From assembly GCA_036429605.1 (NCBI GenBank), contig CM071589.1, forward strand, positions 4,960,001 to 5,024,000: a stretch of DNA of 64,000 nt, given 5' to 3'. Below, in pieces: positions 14,079 through 25,999 of the stretch. The first letter of the stretch is position 1; each line of letters starts with the position of its first letter. The notes under the pieces are model-generated. The model searched no databases, had not been told where the DNA came from, and worked only from the letters and a program-made list of their open reading frames with translations. The stretch comes from Cladobotryum mycophilum (taxonomy: Eukaryota > Ascomycota > Sordariomycetes > Hypocreales > Hypocreaceae). The translations under genes and the position numbers were made by a program.

Positions 14079-14656
14079 TGTAATAGCCTAATCTTTGAGT
14101 AACATGATGGCATAATTGAGACTAATACCCAGAAATGCAGGAACGTGATGGAATAAGAATTTGTGTACAAGTATATCAAGGTGATAGTGGTGATGATGAT
14201 GTTGCAAGGGTTTTGGTTGGTTCTCTTGTTATTATTGCTTGTACATTTGGTATGACAAATCCCAACACAGCCCCGACGGAAGCTTCCCTTGCATACTTGC
14301 TTCCTTGCTTAATTAATCAATGATGGGATGATTTGATGGATGAACGAATTATTATGGGTGGTTGTACATACATACGAGAGTGTACGGAGTAGTAGTTGGT
14401 AATATTGAGTTGTTTGCAAAGAAACATGTTAGTCATTACCTTCCTAGCACACACACACCTAGTAGTTAGTAGCACCCACCTTACACGTTTGGGCTCCTCC
14501 GGCTATCCATTCCGCAGTTACACCTGAAAATAGTGGGCCGCGGGACTTATCCGGCCAGGTACCTTGAGCTTGCTACTAATCCCATTCTTGCCAATTGAGA
14601 TTAATGAGATTATCGAAAGGGCAGAAGAACTGTCATCTTTTCGGTTTTCTTACGAA

Positions 14657-14668
14657 CCCCCCCCCCCC
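14657..14668. repeat. C12 homopolymer
   Basis: Run of twelve C bases in the gene-poor interval. It shows that long C runs do survive in this assembly, which matters when judging the homopolymer-linked frame breaks in flx1, mau2 and cyk3. Confidence 0.9.
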
Positions 14669-17600
14669 AGCCATCATCAATCAATCAGTCAGTCAGTCAG
14701 TCGGGGCCTTGAAATTGTCATCAGGCGGGTCATTGAACAATGCATACATCATATCTATCTACCTACCTATCAAAGAACATTGACAAGTCTGTACCTTTTT
14801 TCTTTTTCTTTTTTTTCCTTTCTCTTCTAGTCTTTGCATACTCACCGGTCATGATAGCGTAATGCAGCCCTTTCCGCAGCCGGGCCAGCAGAAGCAAAAG
14901 GGGAAGAGAAACGTCAAGAACAAAAAAAGACACACAAAGTTGTTTGTGCCTGGGGAGGGGGAAGGGGAAGGGGGGCTTGTCCATGGAAGAGGAGGAGGAT
15001 GCAAGGATGGCGGGACCCGCCGCGGTGGTGACGATTGAGGCTTGATTGTTGCGCATGAACTGAAGTCACCTGAATGATGGGTCCCTCCTTGGACCACCCC
15101 CTCGTCGCTGTCAACTGTCATATTCCCTACTGTTGAACTACTTACCTGATAGCTTCTCGTGCGCACAGTCTAAAAACTCTGTGTTGGGCCCCATGATGCA
15201 TGCAGCATTAGAGCGAAACAGACGACACAAGAAAAAAGAGTTATGCCCAACCTTGACAGGTAACAAGGGGGAGCGGGCGAGGCGAGACGGACAACGAAAG
15301 CCACCAACCTACTACAAGTTAAGTTTTCGACATTTAATCTATCTGTAATCTATCTCTCATGCACGATTGATTCGATCCCTAGGAAGATTGTTTGGGGCGA
15401 CGATCGGGGAATCCGCTGTCATATTTAATTTACTATGTTTTGTGTGTCGTGGTCATCTAAAGGGAGAGTTGTCGTCCCCTCGTCGAGTGGCTTGAAAGAA
15501 ACGTCAGCCAACGAACAAGACAAGGCGAACCATGTTTAATAACCCAAAATAAAACAAAAAAGATTTATAAAAAGATTTTTGTAATATGCATATTCTATTG
15601 ATTTGAGTACATTTACGAAACGGGCTGAATGAGGCATATCTGTGGAGAGGAGGTAAGATAGGTACTCTAGGATATCCCCCCATCTCCTCTTCTCTCCTCC
15701 TCAATATCATCTCCGCTTTCTTCGTTGTTCTCGACATGTCACGCAAAAAAAGGGAGATACGGAGAGTTATCAGCACTACTAGAAGCGAGGGTCTCCTCTG
15801 AGGTAGTACTCGTACCTGACTTGTGACGACTGCGAACCCCACACTTTTCTTTTTTAGTTGTTGTTGGTAGCAGCCTCCGCCAAAGATGGAAGAGATGTGC
15901 ATGTGTGCGTAGTATGTATGTATGTATGTGTGTGTGTGTGGTTGTAGTTGTAATGGTGCCTGGTTCTCGGAGCCCCTTCAACTCTTCATCCCATCCTTAG
16001 CCGATTGATTTTCCCTGTTTCTTCCTGTCAAATTTTTTCCATTCATCCGCTTGGCATGCATCTGACAGCCAAACGCGGCTGTTTTACTTGCTCAAAACCC
16101 CCCATCCTAGACCTTGGCTTGTAGTACTCGGACCAAAAAAAAAATGAGGTTTTCACTCGCCCTTGCGTCGGAGGTGCATTGCATCAAGACCTTTTAGTCA
16201 TCCAAGGCGTCATTGTCCCGGGTAGGCGTTTGATGTCGTACCCCCAAAGCTCAAGCCCAAAAAAAGGACAAAAAAGGAAAAAAAAGACGATAAACCCCAA
16301 GTCATGCCGTTTTTGGGGGGGACATTTTTTTTTTTTTGGCTGTTGTAGCACTGCAGGTAGCTTGCAGCAGTAGATCTCTCCGACGAGGGCGGGGGGCACA
16401 GACGCACACCGAGATCTAGGGACAGTAAAAAGCAATAGTTGGATACAGTATTTTTCTCTCTCTTTCTCTCTGTGTGTCTCTTCCCCTTTCTTTGCTTTTT
16501 TATGCCGAGCCAAAAGGAAAAAAAGACAGCCCAGTTTGAAGGGTGATGCAAGGCACATCATACATATGCAACTCTCCCAGTAGAGTATAGAGGAAGAAAA
16601 AAAGAAAATAATGAAAGGTTTATACTACCTTTGTAACTTGTTGGTGTTATGCCTGGGGTTGTTTTTTTATGTATGTATCTACGGTACGGTCTAGATGCTA
16701 AAACAAAGACCTTCATCCTCTCCGTCTTGAACGTAGCGTAACGCCTTTTGCTAACTACACCCCAAAACGACTTGTCTGTCCGTCGTATTTCTTTTCTGTT
16801 GAAACGGCGTCTCAAGCTGTTTAGTGCAACGGCACGAGGGAGAAAAAAGGAGCTTGGACTTTTGTTAGTTCCTTGACTTCTGTGAGAAAAAAGAGCTCAA
16901 CGGATGAAAGAGACCAACACCAACGAGACAGAGAACAAAGCCCCTACTTTTCTTGGTCCGTGAGCCCGTCCGTTTTTTTTTCCTTTCTCAAACCGTCCGC
17001 CGTTGAACCCGCTCTCCCTTCATAATCAGGGTCCTGTTTTTTTGTTAGAAAAGAAAAAAAAACTTGTTGGAAACTTGGTCATGGCTGTGCAAAAGCTTAG
17101 GGGTCATTCATCACCAGGGGGGTGAAGGGGGAGAGGACCGCTTCATGGCCCTGGCGCTAGAGCAGTTTACTGATCCTTTTTAATATGGCCAAGTCTAATG
17201 AACTTTAGACTAATGAAAATACTCAGGAACGCGTTTGTTTTGTTGTTGTTGTGAAGATGGGGAGATGGGCAGATGGGGAGGGGGGCGTGTGTCGTGTGTC
17301 TTGTGTCGTGTCTGTGTCTGTGTCTGGTGAAGTGAACTCATTTTGTTTTTTCCCGTTCTTCCGTTCCGTTACCGCAATAAGAACAACTGCCTTTCTTGAA
17401 CGAGAATCTAGAGTGGTGATAGAGGTGTGATAGAAGGTCTGATCAACGTGTGTGTGGTGTGTGGTGTCCATAAAGAAAGAAAAAAAAAAGAAACAATCTT
17501 GCATTGGTCCATCAGGATGGAGAATAACAAATTTGTTTCCACTTGTTTCGAAAGATGATCCCGATTCTGTCATTGGATCTTTTTCTTTTTTGCCCCAAAC

Positions 17601-18871
17601 AGGGAATTTATTTGGACCTCACTTTCATCTTGGCCGCCAGAACTGGCCGCATAAAGGTTTTGTTATTTTTGTTTTCTTGTTTTTTGGCTCCCTTGAAGTC
17701 TATCAAAATTTCCCTTTAATGATCAAGTGCTGCAACCACACACTTTCCGGTCTCTCCCTACCTAAGGGGATAATAGGAGCTGATACTTGCTCTGCTGCAT
17801 GTAACATGCGGCCTTGCACAAGGGCATTGTTGGTCAACTTGTGTCATGATATGATACCGTCTTTCACCCACACACTCTTTTTACATCCAAGGCATTGGGG
17901 GGGGGTGAGAGAGGGAGAAACGGTACAACTGCGGGCACCGGCCACGCCGGAGTGGAGCAATAACTCGTCCATTTTGCATACCATAACCCTCTTGTACATT
18001 GAAGTCTGGAGCACATGTCTTTAACGAAAGAGGAAGAAGACACATAGAGAGGGAAACGCACGTACTGCACTGCGTCCTCTGCGTCCTCTTCCCAGTTGCG
18101 GCTCGAGATTTGAACGTTTTTACTAATACTACCTACCTGAGAAACTAAACGCCCACACACCCCCTTCTTTGGTGGCAGTGAAAATCCGCGTCCGTTGGTT
18201 TTGTTTTATCGCCAAAAAAAGGAAAACAAAAAGAGGATACCTCCCCGTACGACATAGGATGTAAATTAGGCAGAGTCATTCTTGAATCGTGCCGAAGCAA
18301 TGGTGAACACACATCCAATGGGTTTCCAGTTGTGTAGATGTTTTTGTTCCACGACCCTTCTTTCTGTGACCATTTTGTACGGAGATACTACCATGAATTG
18401 AAATGATACATTGTTTCTGAACACAAAACCGACGAACTCAAACAAAAATCCCCACGACCGGTTTCCCGTCCCGTGTTTTGTGTGATTTCTGTTGTTGCAC
18501 CGAACCAGTGTTGTATACAGTAAGGCTCGCGGGGGGATGAAGCTACGTGTGATTCAATGACATGAGTGAGAATAAAAAAAACATCGTCATATGACAATCT
18601 TGATTTCGTTCATGTACAAGTATGTTGGGAGAGAGCTGACGGCAAGGGCAAGTGGGAATTCATGATGCGCTGAATACGGGGAAGCTGGGTATAATTGGGG
18701 AACCGACCTTGCCATCGTGTTTTTTGCCTGTCCTGTCAAGCTCCCCAAGGTAGCCACAACGGCATGGGCAAGTGCTGATCAGGTCCGAAGGTCTTCGGCC
18801 CCCCGATTATACTGGGTAACAAGAGAGAAATCATCTCGGCAGAGGACGGCCGGTGGGAACACACACGCACT

Positions 18872-18899
18872 CACACACACACACACACACACACACACA
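18872..18899. repeat. (CA)n microsatellite
   Basis: CA dinucleotide run of 28 bases. Confidence 0.95.
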
Positions 18900-19599
18900 A
18901 GGCACAGCGCAACCAGCCCAGATATGGTGGCGGGCGGGCGGGCGGCGCAAAACCCAGGTCCATGGGTCGGGTCATTCTCTCTGCTCCTCCTCCTTCTCCC
19001 CTCTCTTTCGAGGGGACCTGGAGCTGCGGAGTCAATCTCAATCTTGAGCTCCCGGACCGCTGGGCTAAATTGCTCCACTCGATTATCCAGCTGGAAAATC
19101 GAGAACGTGATGGAGAATGGAGGAATGGAGTCACGAGGAAATGGAGATGGGTCCCTCTCTCCCCTCTCCCCTCTACCCCCCGTCTTGCAGGCAATGGATC
19201 ACAAACAGAGACCACATGAAGAGACGGACGGGAGAAGGGAGGGGTCTCTCCTCCTCTACTACTACTACTTCTTCTCATACAGGAGAACTGCGACACGCAG
19301 GTCCCCCCAAAGGGAAAAATTACCCAACTCGGAACACCGTCCCAAGTCCGTGCCTGTCCTGGTTTTTTTTTCCTTCTTGGTAGGGGCTCCCGCTATCTCG
19401 CCGCGAGAGAAAGGAACCTTGCTTTGTCTTGCCGCAGGTACGAGACACCTTGATGACTACAACCACCAACTTCGTCCATACAGCACACGCTCACTTGTCT
19501 CTCTTCTCGTCTGATTTTCCCTTTCTCCCCTTATCCCGGTCTTGCCGTTTTAGTTCATGTCTCAGAGATTGATGGGAGGGAGGGAGGGGGAGGAGAGAA

Positions 19600-19623
19600 G
19601 AGGAGGAGGAGGAGGAGGAGGAG
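19600..19623. repeat. (AGG)n microsatellite
   Basis: AGG trinucleotide run inside a longer purine-rich stretch (about 19574-19627). Confidence 0.9.
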
Positions 19624-20886
19624 AGACTGGGCGAAAAGCTTATGAGTGAGGTGAGGTGAGGTGAGAAAGAGAGAGAGGTGTCGCTAAAGTCAAACCACCC
19701 CCATCTCACTTCCCAAACAAACTAGTTCTTTTTTCTCTCTCTTGTGTGTTGAAACTGGTCTTGGGATAGAGCTGTTTCTCGGCCCTCACCTCATACATGC
19801 ATGCTTCAGCGATTCAAGGGTCCTTACTGTCTGTGTGTTTTGCGTAGGAGTGAGTGACTGGTCCTGGTTAACTCCGTATATTACATACAAGTACAAAACT
19901 ACTACTTTGGTCATCATGTTCTTTCATTACCGGCCTGTCCTTGTCATGATCATCTCGAGCCCTCTTGTTTGCCCGTCCGCCCTACACACGCCCCCTCCCC
20001 TCCCCTCCCCTCCTAGATTTCCGTCCGTACATAGAGTGCATGCGTAAGTGAGGTCGCGACCTTGGTGTTGATCAATATGATAGATTATAGAAACGGAAGT
20101 CCCCGGTCCGTCCAGTCAGAGTTGGTCCTCACTTTTCTATTCTGGATGAGACGTACGTACATGCGTACACACATACATACGCAATAGTGGTGGAGGACCC
20201 AATGCTACACAATAGGACTTTGAAGTGTGAGTGGAAATATAATATACTATGCCCTTGTCGTTCTTTTCTCATCTTGTTTTCTCAGAGAAGAGTGTCCATT
20301 ATTACGCCCTTGGGTAATAATAACAACAACACGACAACAGCAGACACCAACCACCAACCACCATCCAAGATACTTGCATGTATATACGTACATAACACTC
20401 AATTGAATACAAACCCCTGTATGTCCGTAGTATGTGCTAGATTGCATATTGCCCCTCAGTACCTACCCAGTAGTCTACTCTACTCAGCACAGAGTAGGTA
20501 GAGAAGGTCAGAGACACGAGTAGTGGTTGCTGCGCCTTTCTGCCCAAAACAAGCTGTGGCGAAGGGGGGAGGAAACGGCTAACTTTGGGGCTTGCGCCTT
20601 TTTCCCTCTGTCAAATTGTTGTTCCTTCCGTTGCGTTTTCCTTTTTTTCCACTTCATCTTTCTCCGAACAGGCCATCCCAGTCCATCAGAAAACCAAAAA
20701 AAAAAAAAACTCAAGTGACAAGTGTCAAACCCAAGTGCAAAAGCATGGAGTTCCTTGGTGGGCATCGTCGGTTACTGCAAGTAGCCACTTCAGTCAAGGA
20801 TGGGTGGGCGTTTTGGACGTTTGTTCGACTAAAAAGCGCCTCCAAGTCCTGTGGCTAAGCTGGGGCGCCGCGCATAACTCACGGAT

Positions 20887-20920
20887 CATGATGATTATGA
20901 TGATTATGATGATTATGATG
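20887..20920. repeat. (ATGATT)n hexamer repeat
   Basis: Repeated ATGATT units decaying into ATGGTG. Confidence 0.9.
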
Positions 20921-23151
20921 GTGATGGCGCGCCAACGGACATTCTGTCAATTCTCACAATGGGACGCCCTTTTCTTTCTCCAAGCTATCCGAGAGGCTAT
21001 CTGAGCTATCAAGAGAGCGGCGGGCTGCCAAGGGTTGTTTGGCAAGAGGGTTGGGAAAATTCTCCATTTTCCCCCCTCCATGCCTTTCTGGCAACTAGGA
21101 CGGACGCGAGATATGCATCTCCCACCTGTTCCGGACTGGGGCAAATGCTCGATCCGGAGAACTTTGCAAACGATGCTACAATGTCCGCCGGAGCGGTCAA
21201 GCAAATCAGGGTCCCAGGTTTGAGCGAGCCGTCTTGTCCGTCATGCAGTCATGCATTCATGCATTCATGGCAAACAGGGAACCGGCAGCAACCCAAAGCT
21301 GCGTCTACTGCGTCTACAATCGAGATAGATGGCAGATTGAATCTTTCGTGCCGCCGCGGATTGCTTTAACGCAAAACTTCTGCTGCGCTACGCTACTGGT
21401 CTATTGTCGAGTCCGAGCACGCACAGCTGACAAGACGGACAGCACAAGGCAGAGACGCTCGAGGACCGCATTCCTTTCCCATTACAGGAACAAACCTTGA
21501 AGTCCACTTGCTGCAAAACCGCTTCGGTCCAGATCCCTACGGAGCATATCCCCTCCCTCACCTGTAGGGATCAAGGTACTATACTCAGGCACCCGTCGTC
21601 GAACCAGACTCTGCTTCCCCCTCCCATACGGCTCTCGCTATTAGGTCCACACATCTATCAGATCTCATCTTCACGCCTTCCCACCGGTCTGGAGGTTTGA
21701 TCACCACCCGCCCAAATTAGTCAAACGAAGCCACTCCATCCCTCCCCTGTTTTTATCCCTCTTTTTTTCAAAAAACCTTTATTGATGCTTCTTCTTGCCG
21801 CACCCCGCGAATATGGAGGGGCCCTCTTGTTCTGCTGTCTCGGGTGGCTGACGGCTCTGCCAGGTCCAAAGCCACCCTGCCACACCTGGGAAGACGTTGA
21901 CTGACGTGTCACCGACTACCGATAGTGCGCATTTACACCATTTCACGACCCTTCAAGGTAGATGCTTGGACGTCAACCCATCTTCGGTTCTGCAGAGTTT
22001 TTGTGCTCGAAATCCCCGGTTGTCCTTGTTCGTTCGCCTCGCCTCGCCCTTCCCTTCCCACCACCAAGGGTTGTGAAGGGCTACCAGATCGCTGGACCTG
22101 GTGTGCCTGAGCCAAGATCGGACGGCAGCCTCGGGTATCCTGCAACAGTACCTCCAGAGAAGAAGCAGTTCCCTCGCAGACCCTGTCGATCTCGCCTCGA
22201 GCAGCAACAAAGCAAAAAGTTGTCTTTTTCTAAAATTGAAACCTGCCGTAGAACTAACACGTCCTTTGTGTCATCACCACCATATTTGAAGACTGTGGCG
22301 ACACATCAGGAGCTGATTCTAACGTCATGACTACACCAGGTGATCAACCTGTTTCTAATTCTCATACTGTAACCATTGTTCTCATTCGCCTCAGACCTTT
22401 TTTTCCGTGGCTGATCCTCCCCTCCCCTCCCTTCCTTCCCCTTTCCCCCTGCCTATTGTTTTCCCTCTCGGCTGCCGGGAGAAAAGATCCAGACCGTGTT
22501 GCGTTGGGGGAGGCTCCGGTGAATGCAACCTGTACGTTTGGTATATGCAGGTAAGCCCGCCAGTGGCCAAATATTGGCTGGGCGTGGTGTGCCTTTGCCT
22601 GATTTGCCGACATCGGCAGCTTTCCGAGTCAGAGTTTATCGAGTCAGATAGTTGGGCACGTTATAGGGTAGGGATATATCAGGGCTTTGGTAGTATTGGT
22701 ATTGGGGATGCTGCGATGCATCATTACAAATCTATGATATTGCATTACTATAGTAAAACTTATTGGACCGGCTGGTGGAGAAGCCGAAATTCTTGCATAT
22801 TGCAATTTATTGCTACTATCTGCTGCTTGTCCTATTCGTAGAGTCGAGGGTGCTCCAGTGATAATGTTTTTTTTTCTTCATGCAAGGGGCATGCAAGGGT
22901 TCATGACGTGGCTGTTTATATAATGGCAGCTGCAGGTTGAAACGGTATTCAGAAGGACGTATGCAGCACAGCACATGTGTCCAGAATCAGCTGCATGGAA
23001 TCCTAGACATGGGGGCTTCATAAACGGTATCTTCAACGGTGCCAGTCATGTTGGCATTCTGCGGTCTCAGGGCTGTAAGTCATTGTAACTTCTTACAGAA
23101 CGGTGTTAAAGGCTGGAGAAAGCACTCTGGGAATCAACTGTAAGGACGCGT

Positions 23152-23211
23152 AGGGAGAGAGAGAAAGAAGGAAAGAGAGAAAAAGAGAAAGAGAGGGAGA
23201 GAGGGAGAGGG
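23152..23211. repeat. 60-base pure homopurine tract
   Basis: Sixty consecutive A/G bases with mirror-like GAGA and AAAGA blocks, about 220 bases beyond the flx1 stop codon. Such tracts can form triplex (H-) DNA. Confidence 0.9.
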
Positions 23212-23429
23212 TGAGAGAGGGTGTGTAGTAGTGTTCTAATATCAACCTGAGTTTATCTATCCATGTCTATGATTTCCCATATTACACACTCTTGCCATGC
23301 CATCGCTCGCCGTAAATGCTCTACTCATCAATCCAACACCTCCTCGTCAATAGAATGGGATTTATACATCTCTCGGTTACGGGAAACCGGAGGTTATCAA
23401 AATGAAAACTGCAGCCCTCCTTCCCTCTC

Positions 23430-24453
23430 TTATGATGCCCATCGTGGCAGGTAGTATCGCACATTCTCATATACCAAGAACGTCACCCACGTCGCGGGCA
23501 TCACCCTCACCACTCCCGGAATCAAGCCCCTATAGAAACCCCTCAGACCTTCCTCCTGCCAGGTCCGCTTCACGACCCCCTCAGCCCCTTGCCGAACCGG
23601 TCGTCGGCCTGGTAGTTTTGCAGCCTGCTCCGGAGCACCTGGTAGGGGTACGTAACCGCACCGGCGACGAGCTTCGCGCAGCTGGATATCGCAATCGTGG
23701 CCTCGGTGGTCAGGTGGCCGTCGTCTATGCCCTGCTTCCTGCGTCTGGCGAAGTAGAACCTCTTGGCCGGCTCGTAGACGGCGAACTGCACCGCGCCGTG
23801 CGACACCCCGATGAGGGAGACGCCCAAGCCCCGGTAGAAGCCCCTGAAGCCCTCGGACCGGAGGATTGACCGCACGCCTTCGGACATGGAGGGGTAGGCG
23901 CCCCGGGCCCCGCGGTCAGAGGACAGCATGCGGGTCTTGATGACCCATATCGGGTTCGTGAGGACCGTCGTGACGGCGCCCCCCAGGGCGCTGGCGACGA
24001 AGTAGTCGCTCGGCGTGGGCAGCTGGTGACCCCGCCACGAGGCCAGCAGCTTCTCGAAGCGGGACTTGAAGAAGAAGAAGGAGGCCCAGCTGAGGGCGTT
24101 GCCGGAGAGGTTGGGCGTCAGGCCGCGGTACAGGGAGGCGACGGGGTGGGAGTTGTTGGTGAGGGCTCGGAGGATGGCGACTGTGCTGCGGTTATGCGCT
24201 GCGGCGGTGGTGCTGCTCTGGCTGACTGTAGAAAGAAAGAAAACGAAGTGACACCCATCAGCACAAAAACGATGAACCCTTTTCCTTCAAAACTGAATCA
24301 TCATATAGTATGAAAGGAAATTGCTTTACTCTGCATGCGCGTCTTGACAATGTCAAGCGGATGGACAACCAAGGTCGCTACCGTTCCGGCGCTGAGACCA
24401 GCGACAATCTCGACAAGAGCGGGTGAAACACCCGCATCGCTGGTTGCGGGCAT
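23430..24453 (-). CDS. flx1: Mitochondrial FAD/folate carrier (Flx1-type), with frame break
   Basis: Exon 1 is 24330-24453 and exon 2 is 23430-24225, around a 104-base intron (GTAAAG donor, CAG acceptor). Mitochondrial carrier family signatures are clear: HPLDIVKTR at about residues 31-39, NPIWVIKTR in the second repeat and YPYQVLRSR in the third; the last two resemble the FAD/folate/pyrimidine carrier branch. Expected role: moving FAD or a related nucleotide across the inner mitochondrial membrane. The coding frame breaks at the C5 run 23576-23580: read as printed it stops at about residue 259, while the next frame continues (GVVKRTWQEEG...PATWVTF...YYLPRWAS) to a stop at 23430-23432. One extra G on the coding strand would give about 306 aa, the family's usual length. 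Most of exon 2 is strongly G/C-ending at third codon positions. The ATG at 24451-24453 has a weak context; an in-frame ATG at 24514-24516 is an alternative. Confidence 0.88.
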
Positions 24454-25135
24454 ATATTCTCTCTTTTTTATGTTTTTGTTTGTTGTGGTTGGTTCGTTAT
24501 ATCTTGCTCGCCTCACATCGTCTGTCTGGTCGCTGGCACGTGGGACTGATGATGATGATGGAGGTTCATGTGAAGAAGGGGTCTTCGGATAACGACGGGT
24601 TGGCGGGAAAGGCTCTTTTTTTCCTTTTCTTTTCCAGTGACGTCGAAAATTCTAACGAATAAGAAAAGCGGAGATTTTTTTTAATGTTGCTTCTCTAGTA
24701 GGTATAGCAACTATTTGATATTACGATTGAAATGGATGGATGTATGGTTGGATAGATGGATGAATAGAACAAGGGCAAGTAAACAGGGCAATGATATACA
24801 ATCCCCTTTATCATGTGGTAGGTCATCATAAGAGTGGTTCATCATTTATAGAGTTACATTTTTACTGGTTACATGCCATCAGTGCGTCGCCGAGCAGCAC
24901 CCTTCATTATATCAAGAACAGGACCATGGTCGCTGTCCGTTCCTCGTGTGTTATTTTGCGCCTTCTCACACAAGCCATCCATCCATCCACCCCAACGCTG
25001 TGAATGCCTGGTCATCCTTGCTTGTTTGTTCTCTTTTTTCTGGGCTCCATGTTCCCCCCTCGGTCGTTGCGCTCTAATCCCATACCCATACTGTACATGT
25101 CCTTCGGCTTGGGGTTGCCCCGTCGTAGAGTGTGT
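24454..25135. other. Intergenic, flx1 promoter side and tom7 3' flank
   Basis: About 680 bases without a supportable gene. It contains the upstream region of flx1 and the 3' flank of tom7 (both minus strand), with a GATG-rich stretch near 24548-24560 and ATGGATGG-type repeats near 24731-24765. Confidence 0.6.
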
Positions 25136-25551
25136 TTAAGAGAGAGGAGACAAGAGTCTAGTAGTAATTCTGTCAGCGCATGCCTGTGGTCAAGAGCAGA
25201 GTTGGTGGTATGTTACCGGATAACGGATGGTCGAGGGTCACTGCGAGTGTATCCTGGAATATAAAGGTCAGTTTGCCTAGTTCAAGATATGGTCCAGTGT
25301 CCTCCGTGCTGCTGTGAATGCCGTACCGAGATAGAGGATTAGAGGGAGATAGCCACTAGAATCGCAATTAGAAAACATCGTCGCAACGGGACACATATGG
25401 AGAGAACCGTACTAGTGAATGGCGACTCGAGAAATGTCGATGAGCTTCGCAATGCGCTCCTACGATGAAAACCAAAGTCAGCCAATGCAAAACGTCCACA
25501 GAAGCTATTACTACTCTCACGAACCTTGGATTCCTCTGAAAGTGCAAACAT
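25136..25551 (-). CDS. tom7: Mitochondrial import receptor subunit Tom7, five small exons
   Basis: Hidden gene assembled from five exons on the minus strand: 25525-25551, 25413-25459, 25327-25355, 25217-25253 and 25136-25157, total 162 bases, 53 aa. Introns are 65, 57, 73 and 59 bases, each GT-AG, with branch-like CTGAC in introns 1, 3 and 4. The product begins MFALSEESKERIAKLIDISR, continues VAIHYGYLPLILYLGYTRSD and ends PRPSVIRLLSPLS. This matches the Tom7 family over its whole length: a short cytosolic N-terminus, one hydrophobic membrane segment (about residues 27-38) and the conserved Gly-Tyr-Thr-Arg-Ser and Leu-Leu-Ser-Pro-Leu tail. Tom7 is a small tail-anchored component of the outer mitochondrial membrane TOM complex that modulates its assembly. 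It lies head to head with hsh49, sharing a 448-base upstream region. Confidence 0.94.
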
Positions 25552-25999
25552 CTTGAACCAACTGAAACCGAACGATTCAGAAATTTCGTGATTTTTTCTT
25601 CTTTCCTTCTCTTTTCCTTCTAATTGTTGTTGCGACTTCGTTTCCTCCGGTGGCGACTCGAAATTCGGTTGTTGCGATGCCCAAAACTGCTCTTTCCCTT
25701 CGTCTGCGAAATTCTTTCGCTAAATGGCGGGCGGTTTCGCTTTCCCGCACACTCAACTAGAAAATGGCCGCCGGCTTTACTCCGGCAAATTCAGTTCAAA
25801 CTCATGTAAGCTTTTCTGACCTTTCTTATCGACAAAACCATTCAAGCTTACAAAATTTCCCGAGCTTCAACCTCACGCGACGAAAACGACAAAGAACGCT
25901 GAGGGAAAAGCCAATTGTTGTTTTTCTACATAAAATTATAAAGCCAGTTCTTTTTTATTTATTTTTATTTTGAACAAGGCTTCAGTCAAATCTGTCAAA
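25552..25999. promoter_or_regulatory. Divergent tom7 / hsh49 promoter region
   Basis: 448 bases between the two start codons, transcribed outward on both sides. It is AT-rich near hsh49 with T- and A-tracts. Regulatory motifs could not be assigned with confidence. Confidence 0.5.

Larger units (their letters stand above)
4131..23429. other. Gene-poor interval of about 19 kb
   Basis: I found no ORF with recognisable domains, no conserved multi-exon gene and no tRNA in this stretch. ORFs present are short, overlap on both strands and have translations made of low-complexity runs. The DNA is full of simple repeats, homopolymers, polypyrimidine and polypurine runs and short direct repeats. It lies between the 5' side of the azf1-like gene and the 3' side of flx1, so it is most simply a very long regulatory upstream region, possibly with noncoding transcripts. 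A small many-exon gene, of the kind found at 25136-25551, could still escape reading by eye. Confidence 0.55.

Noticed and set aside
14763..15166. Minus-strand ORFs flanked by good GTAAGT and GTGAGT donors
   Set aside because: Splice-like sites are present, but translations are Ser/Pro/Leu low complexity and I found no downstream coding exon; a noncoding spliced RNA cannot be excluded.
17452..18024. 190-codon plus-strand ORF in the gene-poor region
   Set aside because: Low-complexity N-terminus, no recognisable family, and no splice partners that extend a protein-like reading.
18717..19514. 265-codon plus-strand ORF
   Set aside because: Built on CA, AGG and CTC repeats with overlapping open frames on both strands.
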